10,459 bases of DNA from Coprinopsis marcescibilis (taxonomy: Eukaryota > Basidiomycota > Agaricomycetes > Agaricales > Psathyrellaceae). The position numbers and the translations under genes were made by a program. The stretch lies in NCBI GenBank assembly GCA_004369085.1, contig ML210636.1:1-10459 (forward strand). The letters are read 5' to 3'. This document shows, in pieces, positions 8,831-10,459 of the stretch. The stretch's first letter is position 1, and every line of letters starts with the position of its first letter. The notes beneath the pieces are model-generated. The model worked only from the letters and a program-made list of their open reading frames with translations. It was not told the origin of the DNA and did not search any database.

Positions 8831-8989
8831 CAAATGGCTGTTATTTCTGGCGCTGCTGACTCGTTGGTTCAAACCCTCGGCATCGCTGAAGGTTATTCCT
8901 TTTGGAACGCCAATTGCAGCCGCACTGGCACTTGTAGCAGCCAAACTTGCCAATCATCGCGTCGCCGTCCGTTTTTGTTTTCTCTGACT
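8187..8989 (+). other. Uninterrupted C-terminal exon frame of the COG3 relic
   Basis: From the acceptor ending at 8186 the frame stays open for about 267 codons, to a TGA at 8987-8989. It begins GIEQGLRRACEEV, as expected for the COG3 C-terminal part, and keeps acidic/hydrophobic helices such as ILIDHIQEWTLESFQNFV (about 8612-8665). From about 8740 the reading becomes unlike COG3, and the alternative plus frame (TGPRYSRVVP, then MAVISGAADSLVQTL near 8834) looks as good, suggesting a frameshift. Openness here may reflect recent decay; I do not call it a functional gene. Confidence 0.5.
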
Positions 8990-9572
8990 CTCAGAAAGGG
9001 ACAGCGTAGCCGCAGCCCGATGCAAGAGAAACAGGTTATAACAATGAACTCCGTCCCCGCACCTTCGCACACACCCTCGCACCCAGTCCTACGCATCCAC
9101 TATCGGTGACAAGGGGAGAGGAAGATCCAAAGCCAAAGGATATCCACGACTACTCGTCGTCTGTTGACGACGACGATTCCCGAACCGGAACCAATTGAAG
9201 CGTGAACCCATCCACCTTCCTCCTTAACAACTCAATGAAAGCCCTTTCGGTCATGCACTTTCCGGGGAGGGGAAGGCAGGCTGCTGCATCATGGCCCCGT
9301 TACTCCCGGACGGTCCCTGCGTGTACCGCGTTGCGATGAAAGCAGCTGAACGCTGCAAATGGTTATGGAGCTGGTTGGAGGCAGTGTGAGCAAGGGTATG
9401 AGCTTCGTTATCGATGTGGGCCTTCAATGGTACTGATGTCTGATATTGTTCTGCAGCAGTACCAGCACACAGTAATGCGACATGTGCGGAAACTCTCGAC
9501 GGAATGCTGTGTCAGGAACAAAATACCGTGTGAACTGGTGATAAAACTGCCCTACTAGCATCAAATCACTGC
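8990..9572. other. Intergenic, no gene seen
   Basis: Short frames only. GACGACGACGA around 9165-9176 and the direct run of G/A-rich blocks near 9265-9282 are simple sequence. A GTATGA...CTGCAG pair (about 9396-9457) has intron-like ends and could be an intron in the 5' UTR of the NLR gene, but no coding frame supports it. Confidence 0.4.
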
Positions 9573-9618
9573 TGTTGTCTCTCCTCTCTTTATATCTCTC
9601 TCTCGTCCCTCTTCCCTT
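9573..9618 (+). promoter_or_regulatory. Pyrimidine-rich promoter tract with TATA-like core
   Basis: A nearly pure C/T stretch of about 45 bases, interrupted by TTTATAT, lies about 130-170 bases upstream of the NLR start codon. CT-rich tracts just ahead of transcription starts are usual in fungal promoters. Position and strand fit the NLR gene; the exact start site cannot be read from sequence. Confidence 0.5.
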
Positions 9619-9744
9619 TGATTTGGTTGTGCAGCCTAGTGGGTGTTGCCGATTGTCTGTGCAAAGAGATGGAAAAGGTATTGTGGATCGGTCTCAGGCT
9701 GTTGGTCGCTACTGATCTTCGTCGTGTTCAATTGTGCTTTATAA

Positions 9745-10459
9745 ATGCGGCTCACTCGAACTCAGATACGCGAGAAGGTCAAAAATTGGAAGCTTAGCGG
9801 TCGCAATCGAGGGCCTAGGCAGGCTGATCCGGCACAGAGAGATGGTGAGACTTACTGTTGTCCTTTCCATCCTATGTATTCGACTTGCTGCAGGTTCCTC
9901 CACTCGAGACGTCTTGAGCAAAACATTGCCAGTTTCTGACCTTCAGATCTCAGAGGAGTCAGAGGGGACAGGGCCCAGTGGTTAGTGCGCAATTTATGAT
10001 ACTCATATCCACATCGGTGGGCTTACTTACCCTGATCGTCAGCAATCAGCCCCGACCCCGAAATCATACCAAACACTTCGAACATTAATATGCACCACCC
10101 CCATTTCCACACAGCGGAACGAATTAGCAACACCTACAACAACACCTACAACATTAGTAAGTCAATATCCTTCACCGGCTTTGTAGATCGTAATTGTAAC
10201 TGTGTGGGTGGTTGATTAGAAACAGAGAGCCAAGTCAACGAGGCCCTGCGACTACTCGGCAACCCCAAAGGATGCGCCTGGGATCCTGCACGCGCATGCT
10301 TGGATGGCACCCGCGCTATACACATCGAGGCTATTACGTCGTGGGCCACTTCACTTGAGGCAGAACCCACCACATCTGGAGCGCGAATCCTGCTGGTTCC
10401 AGGACCTGCCGGAAGCGGGAAATCAGCGTTGGCGCACACCATCTGCAAAGAGCTGAGCC
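9745..10459 (+). CDS. NACHT-domain NLR-like (STAND) protein, 5' part, cut by the window edge
   Basis: Four exons join in one frame: 9745-9844, 9894-9980, 10043-10156 and 10220 to the edge. Introns of 49, 62 and 63 nt are all phase 1, with GTGAGA, GTTAGT and GTAAGT donors. The ATG at 9745 directly follows an in-frame TAA, so it is the first possible start. The 180 visible residues begin with a basic stretch (MRLTRTQIREKVKNWK), then an acidic Ser-rich linker, then an Asn-rich stretch with NTYNNTYN at 92-99. Next are CLDGTR at 127-132, the usual lead-in of mushroom NACHT proteins, and Walker A GPAGSGKS at 162-169, followed by ALAHTICKEL. The family are cytosolic nucleotide-driven switches, thought to sense non-self or damage and to end in WD40, ankyrin or TPR repeats; that part lies outside. 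I see no known effector domain before the NACHT. The frame is clean, unlike the relics to its left. Confidence 0.85.
10129..10152 (+). repeat. 12-bp perfect tandem repeat inside the NLR linker
   Basis: AACACCTACAAC occurs twice back to back, encoding NTYN-NTYN. It lies at the end of exon 3, just ahead of the intron, in the linker between the N-terminus and the NACHT domain. Confidence 0.9.

Noticed and set aside
9734..9985. Reading the NLR first exon straight through 9845-9893, which gives a hydrophobic stretch (VRLTVVLSILCIRLAAG) like a membrane anchor.
   Set aside because: That stretch is the translation of an intron with a GTGAGA donor and a CTGCAG acceptor, and this frame has no ATG start. 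Splicing restores a frame beginning with ATG at 9745.
1..10459. tRNA, rRNA, CRISPR arrays, transposon ends or polymerase/transposase domains.
   Set aside because: No cloverleaf, regularly spaced repeats, long terminal or inverted repeats, or reverse transcriptase, integrase or DDE motifs were seen on either strand.

Overview
The window looks like nuclear DNA of a filamentous basidiomycete, most likely an Agaricomycete. This rests on many 49-72 nt introns with GTNNGN donors and AG acceptors, and on a NACHT-type STAND (NLR-like) gene whose layout is typical of mushroom-forming fungi. The NLR N-terminus recalls Ceratobasidiaceae-type proteins, but I cannot fix a genus. It is an accessory, decaying region: only one gene, cut by the right edge, appears intact.

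Layout. 1-417 holds no recognisable gene. 418-1410 is a broken, internally deleted partial copy (copy A) of COG3, the Sec34-type subunit of the conserved oligomeric Golgi complex, with its upstream flank. 1411-2106 is unassigned. 2107-2690 on the minus strand is an unidentified relic with one plausible intron and a good-looking C-terminus. 2830-3600, also minus, is a decayed NACHT/STAND protein: degenerate Walker B region, an ARPEP strand motif, the downstream helical part and a winged-helix-like segment, spread over shifted frames. 3620-5436 has no gene I can name, only some long open frames on the minus strand. 5437-8830 is a second, much longer decayed COG3 copy (copy B), in the same orientation as A, with 5' flank, recognisable introns and most of the coding domains. 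8831-9570 holds nothing I can support. 9573-9618 is a pyrimidine-rich promoter tract, followed from 9745 by the first four exons of an apparently intact NACHT NLR that runs off the window just after its Walker A motif.

Interpretation. Copies A and B share both upstream DNA and introns, so they arose by DNA-level segmental duplication, not retroposition. Each has lost parts the other keeps. COG3 is a single essential trafficking gene in most fungi, so a working copy is expected elsewhere in the genome. The decayed NLR between the two COG3 relics, with a fresh NLR beyond them, suggests a birth-and-death NLR locus. I found no rRNA, tRNA, CRISPR array, or transposon with recognisable ends or coding domains.
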